Source: Glandiceps talaboti (Eukaryota; Hemichordata; Enteropneusta; Spengelidae). From it: a stretch of 64,000 bases of DNA. Both the position numbers and the translations under genes were made by a program. Location: assembly GCF_964340395.1 (NCBI RefSeq), contig NC_135556.1, positions 6,797,001-6,861,000 of the forward strand, given 5' to 3'. The notes under the pieces are model-generated. The model saw nothing but the letters and a program-made list of their open reading frames with translations, was not told the origin of the DNA and made no database searches. Positions 12,590 to 23,559 of this stretch are shown here, in pieces; position 1 is the first letter of the stretch, and each line of letters starts with the position of its first letter.

Positions 12590-12832
12590 CAACACATAAC
12601 ACTCAAGTGAAGCGATTCCAGTGTGTACTACACTCGTTTACAACCTGTAACATCCAAGTGAAGCAATTCCAGTGTGTACTACACTCATTTACAACCTGTA
12701 ACACCCAAGTGAAGCGATTCCAGTGTGTACTACACTCATTTACAACCTGTAACACCCAAGTGAAGTGATTCCAGTGTGTACTACACTCATTTACAACCTG
12801 TAACACCCAAGTGAAGTGATTCCAGTGTGTGC
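12590..12832. repeat. 51-bp minisatellite
   Basis: Nearly five copies of AACACCCAAGTGAAGCGATT followed by CCAGTGTGTACTACACTCATTTACAACCTGT at 51-bp spacing. Because 51 is divisible by 3, repetitive frames stay open on both strands; I regard these as artefacts. Confidence 0.93.
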
Positions 12833-13569
12833 GATATTTGTATTTGATATAGTGTTCAAATCAAGTCCAAAATTACTCGATGTTACGGGTTGTACAGTGT
12901 ATTTCTTTGCAAGTCATAAAAACTAAAGTAACTGCAACTTTAACTATTTTTTCAATTATTTATGTCCATATTTTCAATTTATATTATGTAAGTGGGTGTA
13001 CATGTGTGATTGTCATGCAATCAAATGCACGATGTAACACAGTTTATGTGAATAATTTATCTTTGTTGGCACACCTGTTAAGAATTAGCGAAACATGAGT
13101 AACGAGTGATGACCGGAGTGTACACACTGATGAATATTTGAGTCCAATATCTTTGTACATGTTTGTTTTGTTTGACCACTTTCTTGAAAATTCTCTATCC
13201 AACATCCCTTATAGTAACTACAGCCAATTTCATATTAGTTCACAGATGTAATTTTATCTTGGTTTTGGTAGATAAGTACCACACTTCAGACATGCTGACT
13301 CTTTACACATGGAAACAAGATGCAAGTAATATTGTAACACATTGTTACCGCTGATATGTGGAAATATATACATGTTACACTAGTCTGCTGCAGTGAGCTG
13401 GGTTTATCACAATTACTTCGATTTTGTTTTCATTTGTATTGCGTCAACGTGTCTAGAGTGTTGTTTTTGTCTACTAATATTGTATAAAGCAAGATAAAAA
13501 TACATTTGTGACACAGAGTTTTGGCAAAATTAGATGAAATTTTCTGGAAAAGATTTGGAATAGTATATA

Positions 13570-14015
13570 TCGTCTTATTTTGCAAATGCTATTAAACAAA
13601 GTATCAACACCAGTGAGACTGATCACAAGGTTTCATGTTGAGATAGACACAATAAAGATAACACACAAACATCCCCTACAGGGTGTCTGCTCTGTAGACA
13701 CAATAAGGATAACACACAAACATCCCTTACACAGTGTCTGCTTTGTAGACACAATAAAGATAACACACAAACATCACTTACACAGTGTCTGCTCTGTAGA
13801 CACAATAAAGATAACACACAAACATCCCTTACAGGGTGTCTGCTCTGTATTTTGTTAATAATAACAAAAACAAATATAAATGTAACAAAATGCAGAGCAA
13901 ACACTGTAATCACTTGTGTTATCTTTATTGTGTCTATCTCAGGATGAAACCTTGTGGTCAGTCTCACTCATCTTGTTACATCGTTTAATAACATTTGCAA
14001 GCAAAGACGAAATTT
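13570..14015. mobile_element. Foldback element carrying a 51-bp minisatellite
   Basis: The left arm (about 13570-13670; blocks GCAAATGCTATTAAAC, AGTGAGACTGATCACAAGG) and the right arm (about 13900-14010; CCTTGTGGTCAGTCTCACT, GTTTAATAACATTTGC) are reverse complements. Between them are four 51-bp units (GACACAATAAAGATAACACA followed by CAAACATCCCTTACACAGTGTCTGCTCTGTA) at 13645, 13697, 13748 and 13799. The unit begins inside the arm, so the minisatellite grew from arm sequence. A solitary arm copy lies at 15060-15168. Confidence 0.8.
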
Positions 14016-14384
14016 CCTGTAAATGATACTGCTATATGAATTAAATATATCTCCTACATCATCAGAACTTGAAGATATTGATGTAGAATTGTGAGTAAGA
14101 TTTTATGTACATTTTACTTTTTATGATTATTTGATGTGTTTTTGTTTTGTTGTGTTTTTAAACCTGGTGATTTGTAGCTGTGTGTAAAATACCCAGTACT
14201 GCTGATTGTCTTTCTGTTTGTTTAAAATTGTTCATTTTCAGTGTATCTGATCTGAACTCAGTCAGAAATCTATAAAATATTATTTTGAATAAAATCAAAT
14301 GAATTTATCTTAAGTATTCGTGTAGAGTATTTTTTAGCATACTTGAATGTGAATGTTTATTGGTGTTATTGGTATTGCAAATAT
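14016..14384. other. Noncoding spacer
   Basis: AT-rich; nothing supported. Confidence 0.5.
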
Positions 14385-14557
14385 GTGTGTGTGTCTGTCT
14401 GTGTGTATGTGCATATGTATGTGTGTGTATGAATGTGTGTGTGTATGTGCGTATGTATGTATGTATGTATGTATGTATATGTGTGTGTATGTATGTGTGT
14501 GTATGTGCGTATGTATGTATGTATGTATGTATGTATGTATGTGTGTGTGTGTTTTAG
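14385..14557. repeat. (TG)n/(TATG)n microsatellite
   Basis: Mixed TGTG and TATG repeats ending in GTGTGTGTGT directly before the small hairpin at 14555-14675. Confidence 0.95.
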
Positions 14558-14675
14558 CTGCAATAATTGAATGGTTTTGAGTGTTGTTTTTTTCTGTTTT
14601 TAGTCCTTTTTTGTTCCGATGTTTAAACATTGAAACAAAAACAAAACAAAATGCTACAATTATTGCAGCTGTGTG
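14555..14675. repeat. Small inverted repeat between microsatellites
   Basis: AGCTGCAATAATTGAA (about 14557) is matched in inverted form by CAATTATTGCAGCT (about 14657-14670). GTTTTTTTCTGTTTTTAG and AACAAAAACAAAACAAAA form the inner arms. TG repeats flank both sides in the same orientation, as if a small palindromic element had inserted into a TG tract. Confidence 0.55.
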
Positions 14676-14729
14676 TGTATGTGTGTGTGTATGACAGACA
14701 GAGACAGAGACAGAGAGAGACTGGCAGGC

Positions 14730-14768
<39 letters not shown>

Positions 14769-14797
14769 GGGAGGGAGGGAGAGAGAGAGAGTGAATG
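14672..14797. repeat. (TG)n, (GACA)n and (GA)n microsatellites
   Basis: TGTGTGTATG, then ACAGACAG repeats, then GAGGGAGG and GAGAGA. Simple sequence. Confidence 0.95.
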
Positions 14798-15059
14798 AAT
14801 GAATGTAAACAACTAAAAGTAAAAAATGCTTAGCCATATAGCTTATGCCAGTTACCAAAGTTACAGTCATTTTATAGGTAAGCATATACAAGTGGGTGCC
14901 CCAGATTTGGTAATTTCATCATGGCCGCTGACCGATCATATTCCAATGCACTACTAAGGCTATAAAGCAGTGAATAAAATGTGTGTGAAAGAAGTTTACA
15001 GTAGCGGTTAGGCATGTTTTGATTACTGGTAATTGTGCATTACAGTGTTTTTCCCCAAA

Positions 15060-15168
15060 GCGAGTCAAAGCTATTAAATGAACTATCAAGACCAGTGAGC
15101 CTGATCACAATGTTTCATGTTGAGATACACACCGTAAAGATAACACACAAACATCACTTACACCGCGT
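15060..15168 (+). mobile_element. Solitary arm of the 13.6-kb foldback family
   Basis: GCTATTAAATGAACTATCAA, then ACCAGTGAGCCTGATCACAA, then TGTTTCATGTTGAGATACAC and AAGATAACACACAAACATCA parallel the left arm and first minisatellite unit at 13590-13690, with substitutions. No inverted partner was found nearby. Confidence 0.65.
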
Positions 15169-15274
15169 GGCTGTTAAAGTAGTATGTATGGTGTTACTGT
15201 TTTTATCATTAACTAAATACATAGCCCACACAGATAGTATCAAATCAAGTATCACATATTATCAACCGACTAAC

Positions 15275-15345
15275 CCATCAATCAATCAATCAATCTATCA
15301 ATCAATCAATCAATCAACGAACAAACCAATCACTCAATCTAATTA
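15275..15345. repeat. (CAAT)n microsatellite
   Basis: Repeated AATCAATC with interruptions. Confidence 0.9.
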
Positions 15346-15686
15346 AGATTTTCTATCGCGCCAAACTCCAAAACGATAGTATGGCGTCAAAAAAGTAATC
15401 CATACCGAATGTTTGTTTCAACAGATACAGTGTCTTCAAACACCCCTGGCACACGGAAGACAATCAAACTGTGCAAGTTTGACGTTTAATGTTCAACCCT
15501 TTAAAGTGTCCTAAATTGACCCTTTCATTTATACTTGGTCTTAAAGCCAATAAACCAAACATCGCAAAGAGAAATTATCGGTTCAGTGAAATGAAATAAG
15601 AAAAACTGCAGAAACTAAGGAGATAGCCAAATACGTTGGCATGTATGATTACAAAGAATTCGAGTGGTGCAGATAATTACATGTAA

Positions 15687-16022
15687 TTACATTTGAGCTT
15701 TGAACGTTTTGCTGAGTTTTCCTGTCGTATCAGCCGTCAATTGGTTTTCTTCTTCCTTATCCAATGTTTTGTCACCAAACGAAAACTGTGTGTCAAGTGC
15801 GTGTAACAATCCTCGCTTGAGTGAGGCCATCTTCGCTGGACCTTCTTTACCAAGTCTCATACGTGCTTCCTGGAAGGCCTTTCGGATTTCCTTGACAGGC
15901 AAACATAGCATTGGTAAGTAGGGGGAATAATCAGGAAACACGGTTTCTTGTAGCTCTTTGAAATTAGGTATACACATCACTGCATTTCGTAGTGCTTTTT
16001 TCAGGGCCGTGTCTGGATTTTG
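15687..16022 (-). CDS. Terminal exon of an unidentified minus-strand gene
   Basis: On the complement, a pyrimidine-rich tract ending TTCTGTCAG (16023-16031) precedes an open frame starting QNPDTALKKALRN and ending KLSKTFKAQM with TAA at 15687-15689. It gives 111 residues in phase 0. Composition is that of a real soluble protein: charged, mixed and with no simple repeats (FPDYSPYLPMLCLPVKEIRK, ARMRLGKEGPAKMASLKRGL). I do not recognise the family. The GA/CT microsatellite upstream (16150-16266) would lie in the preceding intron. A candidate first exon lies at 17893-17983, but its phase (1) does not join this exon directly, so at least one internal exon is missing from my model or they belong to different genes. 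Confidence 0.6.
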   Translation of the reverse strand, partial: QNPDTALKKALRNAVMCIPNFKELQETVFPDYSPYLPMLCLPVKEIRKAFQEARMRLGKEGPAKMASLKRGLLHALDTQFSFGDKTLDKEEENQLTADTTGKLSKTFKAQM

Positions 16023-16132
16023 CTGACAGAACAAAACGGACAGAATAATGAGTTGATAACAAAACAGACAGAATGATGAGTTGATAACGAAAGAAAAATG
16101 TTTCTGACCGAGCCACAACATGTACCCCGACA

Positions 16133-16270
<138 letters not shown>

Positions 16271-17264
16271 CACTTTGCCAAGCCTATAGCACTACTGAAC
16301 ATTATCAGTTCAGTTGTGCTAAAAAAAAACTTATAGGCCGAAGGTCTAATGAACATGTATGTCGAGCAAATTAGACGTCGACGTTTAGAACTATATTTAT
16401 AGAAATGGAAACATAAAGGCTGGAAGTAACGCGACATAGACCTACATTGAAATTGTGTTTGCGCACTTGGCGTGTCAAACAGACGAAGGGGCATATACAT
16501 GTACATCCATGACCAGTGACTTCATGTACTTGTGAGAATAGCTATATAGATCATATTTTGTTTGAGATATTCATAATGTTCTGTTTCCCCACCTATTTTA
16601 GCACAGTGACAATCAACAGCTAAAAAGCCCAAAAGGGGATGGGTGCAATTGTCACAGATTTGTACAAATATTGTACTTTGTATCAAAAGCGCGAGTCACA
16701 TTGCCCATTACAGACTTAGCCTCCCCCCCCCCTCCCCTGGTGTCTTACATATAGTAGAACATATGTACTGCAGTTTTGACCCATTTCCCCTGTTCAACAT
16801 TTGTAGATCTAGATGTTTAAATCTTGATGTACGTAGTTGTTTGACTTACCTCTTCACACGCAAGTACGACTAATGACCCTGTACTTTTGGACGAATTAAC
16901 GTGTACGTAGTGTTATCATTAATGGCCAATTTCACTCCTTCCCAGGCCAGAATTGCGCTTTCTAGCAGTACATGTACAGGCCCAAATTTTATCTATCCAC
17001 TATTTTCTTTCATATACCTTTGACACTTAATTTCTGGCATAGAATTTTGAAAAGTATTTTCTGACTAAAATTTAGAATTTTTACCCAAGTTTTGAAACCT
17101 AGTGCAGTGTTCATACTTATATGTTGTTGTTCTAATCGTCCTGGGTACTCTGCGCATATACTGCGCATACATATATTCCTGGCGGTGGTAACGATAGGAT
17201 ATCTACCAGTTTCGAAAAATAGCTCAGTTCAACTAACTTGGTACACTCAGGAAGACAGAAACAT

Positions 17265-17391
<127 letters not shown>

Positions 17392-17892
17392 TTGCGAGAG
17401 GAGGGAGATATGAATAACTTCTATGAAATTCCGATAGCATGTCTTACCCAGGGGGCGCATTGGGTTCGGAGATTCACTAATCTGCGTGGATCATGCTCCC
17501 GTAAACACATGCTGTCGGCATCTGATAGTGTGTTGTTAAAAACAGATCTAGACCCCGTTCTCAACGGATATAAATCTGAAAAGAAAAGAAAACATTTGAA
17601 TTATATCAATAACATTATATAATATTATATCAATTAAAAGTGGACACTACTACAATATGACAAGCGTCGTTTTCTTTATGTCTTCTTTTCCTGAGGTACT
17701 GTCGTGATGTATAAAACCCATATTTTTGTTCGAACGCGTTCAACGACCTTCAACTTAGTATAAAACTCGTATCTCGCTATCCCATACACTGTGATCTAAA
17801 AGACTATAAAGCTGGTGGTCATCCCTTCCCTGTCTTTGATAATCTATTTACCATCAAGTTAACGATCTCAATGAATTATATATGTAACTTAC

Positions 17893-17983
17893 CCTTTATG
17901 CCAAATGAAGACACATATCTGCTAACATAGAATAAACCCAGTGTTATCAACAGACATCGGAGAGTCATACTTGAAACTGACAT
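17893..17983 (-). CDS. Candidate first coding exon with signal peptide (minus strand)
   Basis: On the complement, ATG at 17983-17981 begins MSVSSMTLRCLLITLGLFYV and continues SRYVSSFGIKG to a strong GTAAGT donor at 17892-17887. The first 20-25 residues look like a secretory signal or membrane anchor. It ends in phase 1. It could be the start of the gene whose terminal exon is 15687-16022 (same strand, about 1.9 kb apart), but phase requires an unseen internal exon. An earlier in-frame ATG would give a longer N-terminus (from 18103); I prefer the one immediately before the hydrophobic stretch. Confidence 0.4.
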
Positions 17984-18125
17984 GTTTGCATGCAGTGTCA
18001 ATCTGCGTGATAATAAATTTATGCATACCCCATTAAACGAAGATTTTGAATAGGTTATGTTGCAGTGACAAAAATGAGGGTTTGTAACAAAACGGACCTT
18101 CAATTAAACTCATGAAACCAAAACA

Positions 18126-18254
18126 AATCATCGTCTGGCTCAACCCTTGAAAAATCTTACTAAAATTGCTACATTTTATCGTTTTGGCCATGGCCCGACA
18201 AATATCTCCGTTGGTATGATTTTTTGTTGAGCCAGACGATAAAATGTAGCACTG
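18126..18254. repeat. Compound inverted repeat
   Basis: ATCGTCTGGCTCAAC (about 18130-18144) pairs with GTTGAGCCAGACGAT (about 18226-18240). The overlapping pair GCTACATTTTATCG (about 18169-18182) and CGATAAAATGTAGC (about 18238-18251) uses the same right-hand boundary. A separate short hairpin, CCCTACAC-GAAAT-GTGTAGGG, lies near 18591-18611. Confidence 0.6.
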
Positions 18255-19270
18255 TTTTAATTTTTTTCGAGTCAGAAGACATTTTGTTTCGGGTTTTGTG
18301 ATTTTTGATTGTATAATTATTCATTTCTGGTTTGCATTTGGATAAAAGTTATTTTTAACAATGTATGCTTATTACAGCACGTGTTTCGATCATTTTCGAA
18401 CTACCATTCTACCGTGACGGTCATATAGATCAACTGAACTATAAGTAATCAGTAAAACTGGACTGCCATTTCAATTGGGAGGGAATATAAAATTGTGAGA
18501 AGTACCACTTGGTGTGATGGTTGTTCAAACATACGGCCGAATTTTATACCGCCTTGATTATCGAACAGTTATTTTGTGGCAAACCACAGACCCTACACGA
18601 AATGTGTAGGGTGGCATAGTATAGGGGCTATGGAAAAAACATACATGTAATATGAACACAGATAGATTTGTCGATTTGTGTTTGTCACGTATTACATTAG
18701 TTCGGGTTCATTACGGCAAGTGATTCAGCATAAAACCAAAGACATAGCTAAACCATAACTGATGCAGTTATCCTGAACAGGTTGGAGTCAAATGACAACA
18801 CTTATCCCATTTGGTTGATAATTTATAGATAACAACGGCAAGATTCTTCATCAAGCGGTTGTATGCTGTATACAGTTGTCTATCGCTACAATATCGAGTA
18901 AATCATGCTTACCAGGTCGGTATAGCTTCGAGTGACAGTAGACAGACAGATTGAGATGCCACCAACACCAAAGTATTTCCGATTTCAGGAAAATCTGGTT
19001 TCGCGTGCTAGTTAAATTTTTATTATCGTTCGTTCTATAGGGTGAGTGGAAGAAATAAATGTCTCGTGTTTTAATAAACGAATGTGTTTTTAACAATCAA
19101 TTGTCACGTGTTCGGCATCGTCATTTTTTATTGAGTTAATTCACACGCAAGCCATGCAGGTATATGGTGATTGTATCTCAGAGGTATTTTCCTACAGAGT
19201 GGACGAATGATAAGTGGATTACCACATACTCCTATGGAGTTACCTAGAAATATGGCAAAGTAACATACTC
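18255..19270. other. Noncoding or 5' region of the minus-strand gene
   Basis: No recognisable protein. A donor-like CCTGGTAAGC occurs on the complement near 18911-18920; it could end a 5' UTR exon, but this is unsupported. Confidence 0.35.
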
Positions 19271-19275
19271 TCACA

Positions 19276-19325
19276 TGTATGTATGTATGTATGTATGTAT
19301 GTATGTATGTATGTGTGTGTGTGTA

Positions 19326-19365
<40 letters not shown>
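19276..19365. repeat. (TATG)n(TG)n microsatellite
   Basis: ATGT repeats followed by a TG run. Confidence 0.97.
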
Positions 19366-19368
<3 letters not shown>

Positions 19369-19371
19369 AAA

Positions 19372-19440
19372 ATAATAATAATGTTAGTGTTTATATAGCG
19401 CTATCCCACTCAGTGCGTGCCCAAAACGGTTTACAATTAT
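19372..19440 (-). mobile_element. SINE 3'-tail fragment
   Basis: AATAATGTTAGTGTTTATAT, then AGCGCTATCCCACTCAGTG and GGTTTACAATTATT, match the reverse complement of the SINE tail at 8558-8622. The head is absent. Confidence 0.6.
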
Positions 19441-20162
19441 TACCCCTGGTTCGGATCTATATTGGATAGGACATGTTTACGATGTAAGAAATCAAATCTA
19501 AAATTTAATGCTAATTTCAAAAGAAAACAAACAAACTAACACTCACTTGCAAAGGCCTTCCATTCGATTGCGCCCCCACACGGTGAATCAGAGAAAACTG
19601 GCATGTGGTTGTCAAGAGATGATTCCCAGTCTTAGTATCTGATTTAATTGTTTCAATATTTGACCCCGTCACCATCCCCTGATTTAGAGGTCTGTTTCTT
19701 AATACGTAGAATAATAACAAGTTGACATTGTGAGTCGATCATTTTGTGGTGCGGATATTTGGGTGCGGACCCGAAAATCGATTTGATTGGATACATTGCA
19801 CCATATTATGTGTACAGTTACACACAGTTTACCCACAATGGTAAGGAGTACAGTGATTCCCATGTATCAGTGGCAATATATTGTAAGTTGTGTTTTTGTT
19901 GACTGGTGGGTTCTGTACTTATTACTTCAAGTAGATACTTTCGAATTTGCTTATTATTTAAGTTAACTATGCTTCAGGGACAACTGTCACCATTTCTACA
20001 TACAAAACGGTCAATATTTGGTAAATGAGATTAGACCACACCACCTCATTTTTGAAACAAGGGAAAGGCCCATACCTTACCAATGAGACCAGGGAATCAA
20101 ACCACCATTCCACTTCAAAAAAATCAGAAATAAACACAACACCTTTTTTTTTTTTTTTTTTA

Positions 20163-21760
20163 AACTCTTCATGATATACTGATCTACCATTAATAATGAT
20201 TAACTTGTTGTTCCAAATGATTTTTTCCCTTGCGATATTGTCTTCTATTTTTTAATTTTTCAATACAATCAAGTAGTCGGACATAAAGTCGGACAACGAA
20301 AAAGGCAGAGAATTGGGGTGGAAATTCGTCTCCCTCTCGTTCTAAGTAGAAACATACAAAGATATTCCATGGGTGTTGTACTTTTTGGTCCCGGTATCGC
20401 TTAATGATCCAATTTATTTTTTTGAGTTTTATGAATAATGTCGAGGTCCGGGACACTGAGACCACCCAATTCGATTGGGCGTACTATACTTTTCCCTCAT
20501 AATTTTGTCCCTCCCTCCCCTCCCCATTCCAAAGAAAACGAAATATTTATCTGTTGATGTCCTGTACTATTTTCTTTGGAATATTCATCATGTTTGAAAT
20601 GTACGTAAATTGTGAGATTGCGAAAGTTTTAATAATTTGAACTTTACCAATCAAAGACAAGTTACGCCTTCTCCATTGATTCAAGTTTTTCAAAGGGTTT
20701 GGCAGTATTCATAGTAGTAGCTTTATCTTTATCACAGGAAAAGTAAACACCCATGATTTTAATATACGAATCACACACCTTGATGCCTTCTATTGGTCTG
20801 TCTTTACGTTTTTTTCCAGTAACCCAACCACACAACCTCCGTCTTATTTTTGTTGACTTTGAGCCCAGAAATTAATTCGTATTGTGCTAACACCCAAAAG
20901 AGATCTTTGACTGAGTTTTCGTCTGACAAGAAACATGTTAAATCGTCCGCAAAGACGTTATCTTTGATCTGTGCTGACTTGATCAGAATGCCCCTGATTT
21001 GTCTGTTTACCCTCATATTAACTATATAAAAGTTCAAGACAAATTAAAGACAAAAAACACACAAAAAAAGCAATAAGAATGAACAACAAGATTAAGGGAG
21101 AGAGGGGGTCGCCTTGGTGGACACCTCTTCCATTTGAGAAATAACCACTTGAAAAACCGTTATTCATACAATACTTTTTTGATTATTATAAAAAGCTCTA
21201 ATCCACCTAATGAAAATGATGATTCACAGAAATGAAACTTGCGAAGGGTGGCAAAAAGAAAATCCCATTCAAGAGAATCGAACGCCTTTTGAAAGTCAAT
21301 GGCAATCAAAATGCCGGGTAATTTTTCCTTTGACGTAGAATGCATGATTTCATCAATGAGTCTAACATTGTCACAAATATTTCTGCCCTTAATGAAAGCT
21401 GATTGTGATTCCCCGATAAGACTAGGCATGATATTCTCCATCCTTTTTACAAGGCATTTAGAGGCGACATTCATTAAAGAGATTGGGCGCCAATTTTCAA
21501 TCACTTGAACAGGTGATCTTTACCTGGCTTTTGAATCAGACTAACAATACTCTGTTTTTGCGAATTGGAAATATTCCCCAAATTCATACCCGGAGTTTAA
21601 AAATTCAACGACAAAATTACCAACTAACCGGCCAGAACGTCTTATAAAAATCAGCAGAAAGTCCGTCATACCCAGGACTTTTATTTGATTCCATCTTAGA
21701 TAACATTAGGCTTGTTATAAGCTTATTGAAGTGTTGTTCTTATCACAGACATCAAGTAAG
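20163..21760 (-). pseudogene. Decayed LINE reverse transcriptase (L1/Tx1-like)
   Basis: In order on the complement: NKSPGYDGLSADFYKTFW (about 21690-21635); then NWRPISLMNVASKCLVKRME (about 21500-21430), ESQSAFIKGRNICDNVRLID and LIAIDFQKAFDSLEWDFLFA (about 21310-21250); then GVHQGDPLSPL (about 21125-21085); then the catalytic FADDL motif (about 20917), followed by SGLKVNKNKTEVVWLG. A downstream fragment has INWIIKRYRDQKVQHPWN (about 20420-20365). These are the canonical fingers/palm motifs of a non-LTR retrotransposon RT, broken by frameshifts and stops across at least three frames. A T tract at 20144-20161 (A on the element strand) may mark the 3' end. No endonuclease domain was seen upstream. 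Confidence 0.88.
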
Positions 21761-21769
21761 TTACTTGTC

Positions 21770-22120
21770 TGTGTTCTAATATATATTGTATATCAACTTT
21801 AAACCAAGTAGGATATGCATAACTGTGATATCATGGAATTATATAGGGGGGGGGGCTCCCTGGTCTGAAGAATGAAATGCAAGATTACGGCCCGGACCAA
21901 AATAGTTTGCCAAAATTACGAGGAGAACTTAATTACGGAGAAAAATAGTTGTGGCGAGTAGTATTAAAAATAAGTCATACTACTGTACCATGAATGGAGT
22001 AGTGACTGCACAGTAAAGGAGGGCACAACTATTACCATTCAAAAGAAACTTTAAACATTAAAAAAAAAATGAATTTTACACAGGTCTTCATATGAGCATG
22101 GACTATAAGGGGATGTATGT
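21770..22120. other. Noncoding spacer
   Basis: AT-rich, with a short G run near 21846-21854; nothing supported. Confidence 0.5.
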
Positions 22121-22188
22121 ATGGCTTATTTGTTTCGCCGTGAACACTGCATGCTGTGTGTGTCCCCATCCGAAGGTGTACTAGTAAG

Positions 22189-22263
22189 TACAATAGACAC
22201 CGGTGGAAAGATAAATAACGCGGCTCCGCCTTGTTGTTTATCTTTCCACCGGTGTCTATTGTA
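22189..22263. repeat. Perfect 27-bp-arm hairpin
   Basis: The left arm 22189-22215 (TACAATAGACACCGGTGG then AAAGATAAA) is exactly complementary to 22237-22263. The 21-nt loop contains GCGGCTCCGC. No coding context. Confidence 0.85.
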
Positions 22264-22636
22264 CACACATACAAGTCGCCTTGTCAGCATACAAGACATT
22301 TTGGACTGTACATATTTGCGATGGGGCAAGAGTCAACAACGTCATAGTGGATGCCAATAGCACGTGATGAACTGTCTTCTAACAAACAATAGAAACAAGT
22401 AGTATGTGGAAACTCCGGAATCCGGAATCCGGATTCAATAATCTCATTACACTCAGACAAGAGTACCATATGATATTACTACTATATTGAAAACAAAGCC
22501 CGTCAGTTCAGTATTTAAGGTACACGAAGAAGAATCGCTGGCCGGGCGAGGCCCGTAGATCTGTAGCATACACTATTGCTATTCACATAGAAATTTGCCG
22601 TTCAATTTTCATGAAACTTCGAATACAGACTTAAAA

Positions 22637-22671
<35 letters not shown>

Positions 22672-22742
22672 TACATACATACATACATACATACATACAT
22701 ACATACATACATACATACATACATACATACATACATACATAC
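22637..22742. repeat. (CA)n(CATA)n microsatellite
   Basis: CA run followed by about 20 CATA units. Confidence 0.97.
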
Positions 22743-22744
22743 CG

Positions 22745-23470
22745 TACACACAGACTAAAGTCATTAATATCACGTGATAATTTTATTCATTTAATACCAT
22801 AAAAATATTATAAACCGATTAAATTTCTTGTGTTTACGATGTGTTTGATATTAGTCTCAATGACGGGCGTGCACATGTTCAAAACAAAATCGTGACTATC
22901 ATGGTACGATTCCAGCTTCCGGATTCCAGGGTTTCCACGTTACGGCAGAGCCATGCGTCATGTTACCTGTGAAGACCCTTGGGCGGTAAATTTGTCTCAT
23001 TGGGTATGTGCACAGTTTTGAACACCTCTGTCAGGTTAGCGATTTTGTTATCCTTCCATGACGCAAACGTAGAAGAGTGCAGGTCTGGTCTATATTACAG
23101 TTACTGGTAGTTGAGCAGACTATAAGCTTGACTTAATTGTTTGAAGAGCTCGAGGGTAAAGGTATGTATGTATTTTGGTTCTCGTATCTTCAAAGTCGGA
23201 TAATCTTTGAACGTACTGTTGTGATCACCATCGAGACAAATCTCGTATTCGATGTGTATTTTCATATGAATGAAATTATTTTGGAGGATGTTGTAGAATT
23301 TGACAAGTTTATGTCATAACAAGGGATCCTATCAGCGATATAAACTTGGCCTACATAGATCAATTCACTGGTATTCATATAAGAACTACCTCCTACCAAA
23401 GTCAAGTTGACTTGAGAACCAGAACTTTACTTATAAGAATGTGCCTGTTTTTCTTGGTCGTTTGGGAATA
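22745..23470. other. Noncoding spacer
   Basis: A 60-residue frame at 23137-23319 is not recognised and has no splice context; I do not call it a gene. Confidence 0.45.
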
Positions 23471-23471
23471 G

Positions 23472-23556
23472 ATAAAAATGAAATAAAAAATCTACCTACC
23501 CCACCTATTCTAAAATTGAGCGTCATCAGAACCACACAATTTTTTTTCTTAGGCAT
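23472..23556. mobile_element. Right-end fragment of the GGCCTAA MITE family
   Basis: AAAAATCTACCTACCCCACC, then TATTCTAAAATTGAGCGTCA and AGAACCACACAATTTTTTTT followed by CTTAGGC match the right ends of the two full copies in calnexin intron 1 (53165-53559, 53800-54192). Confidence 0.65.
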
Positions 23557-23559
23557 AGT

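Noticed and set aside
20804-21504. Minus-strand frames as an intact host gene
   Set aside because: The motifs are those of a LINE reverse transcriptase and the reading frame is broken several times, so it is listed as a pseudogene.
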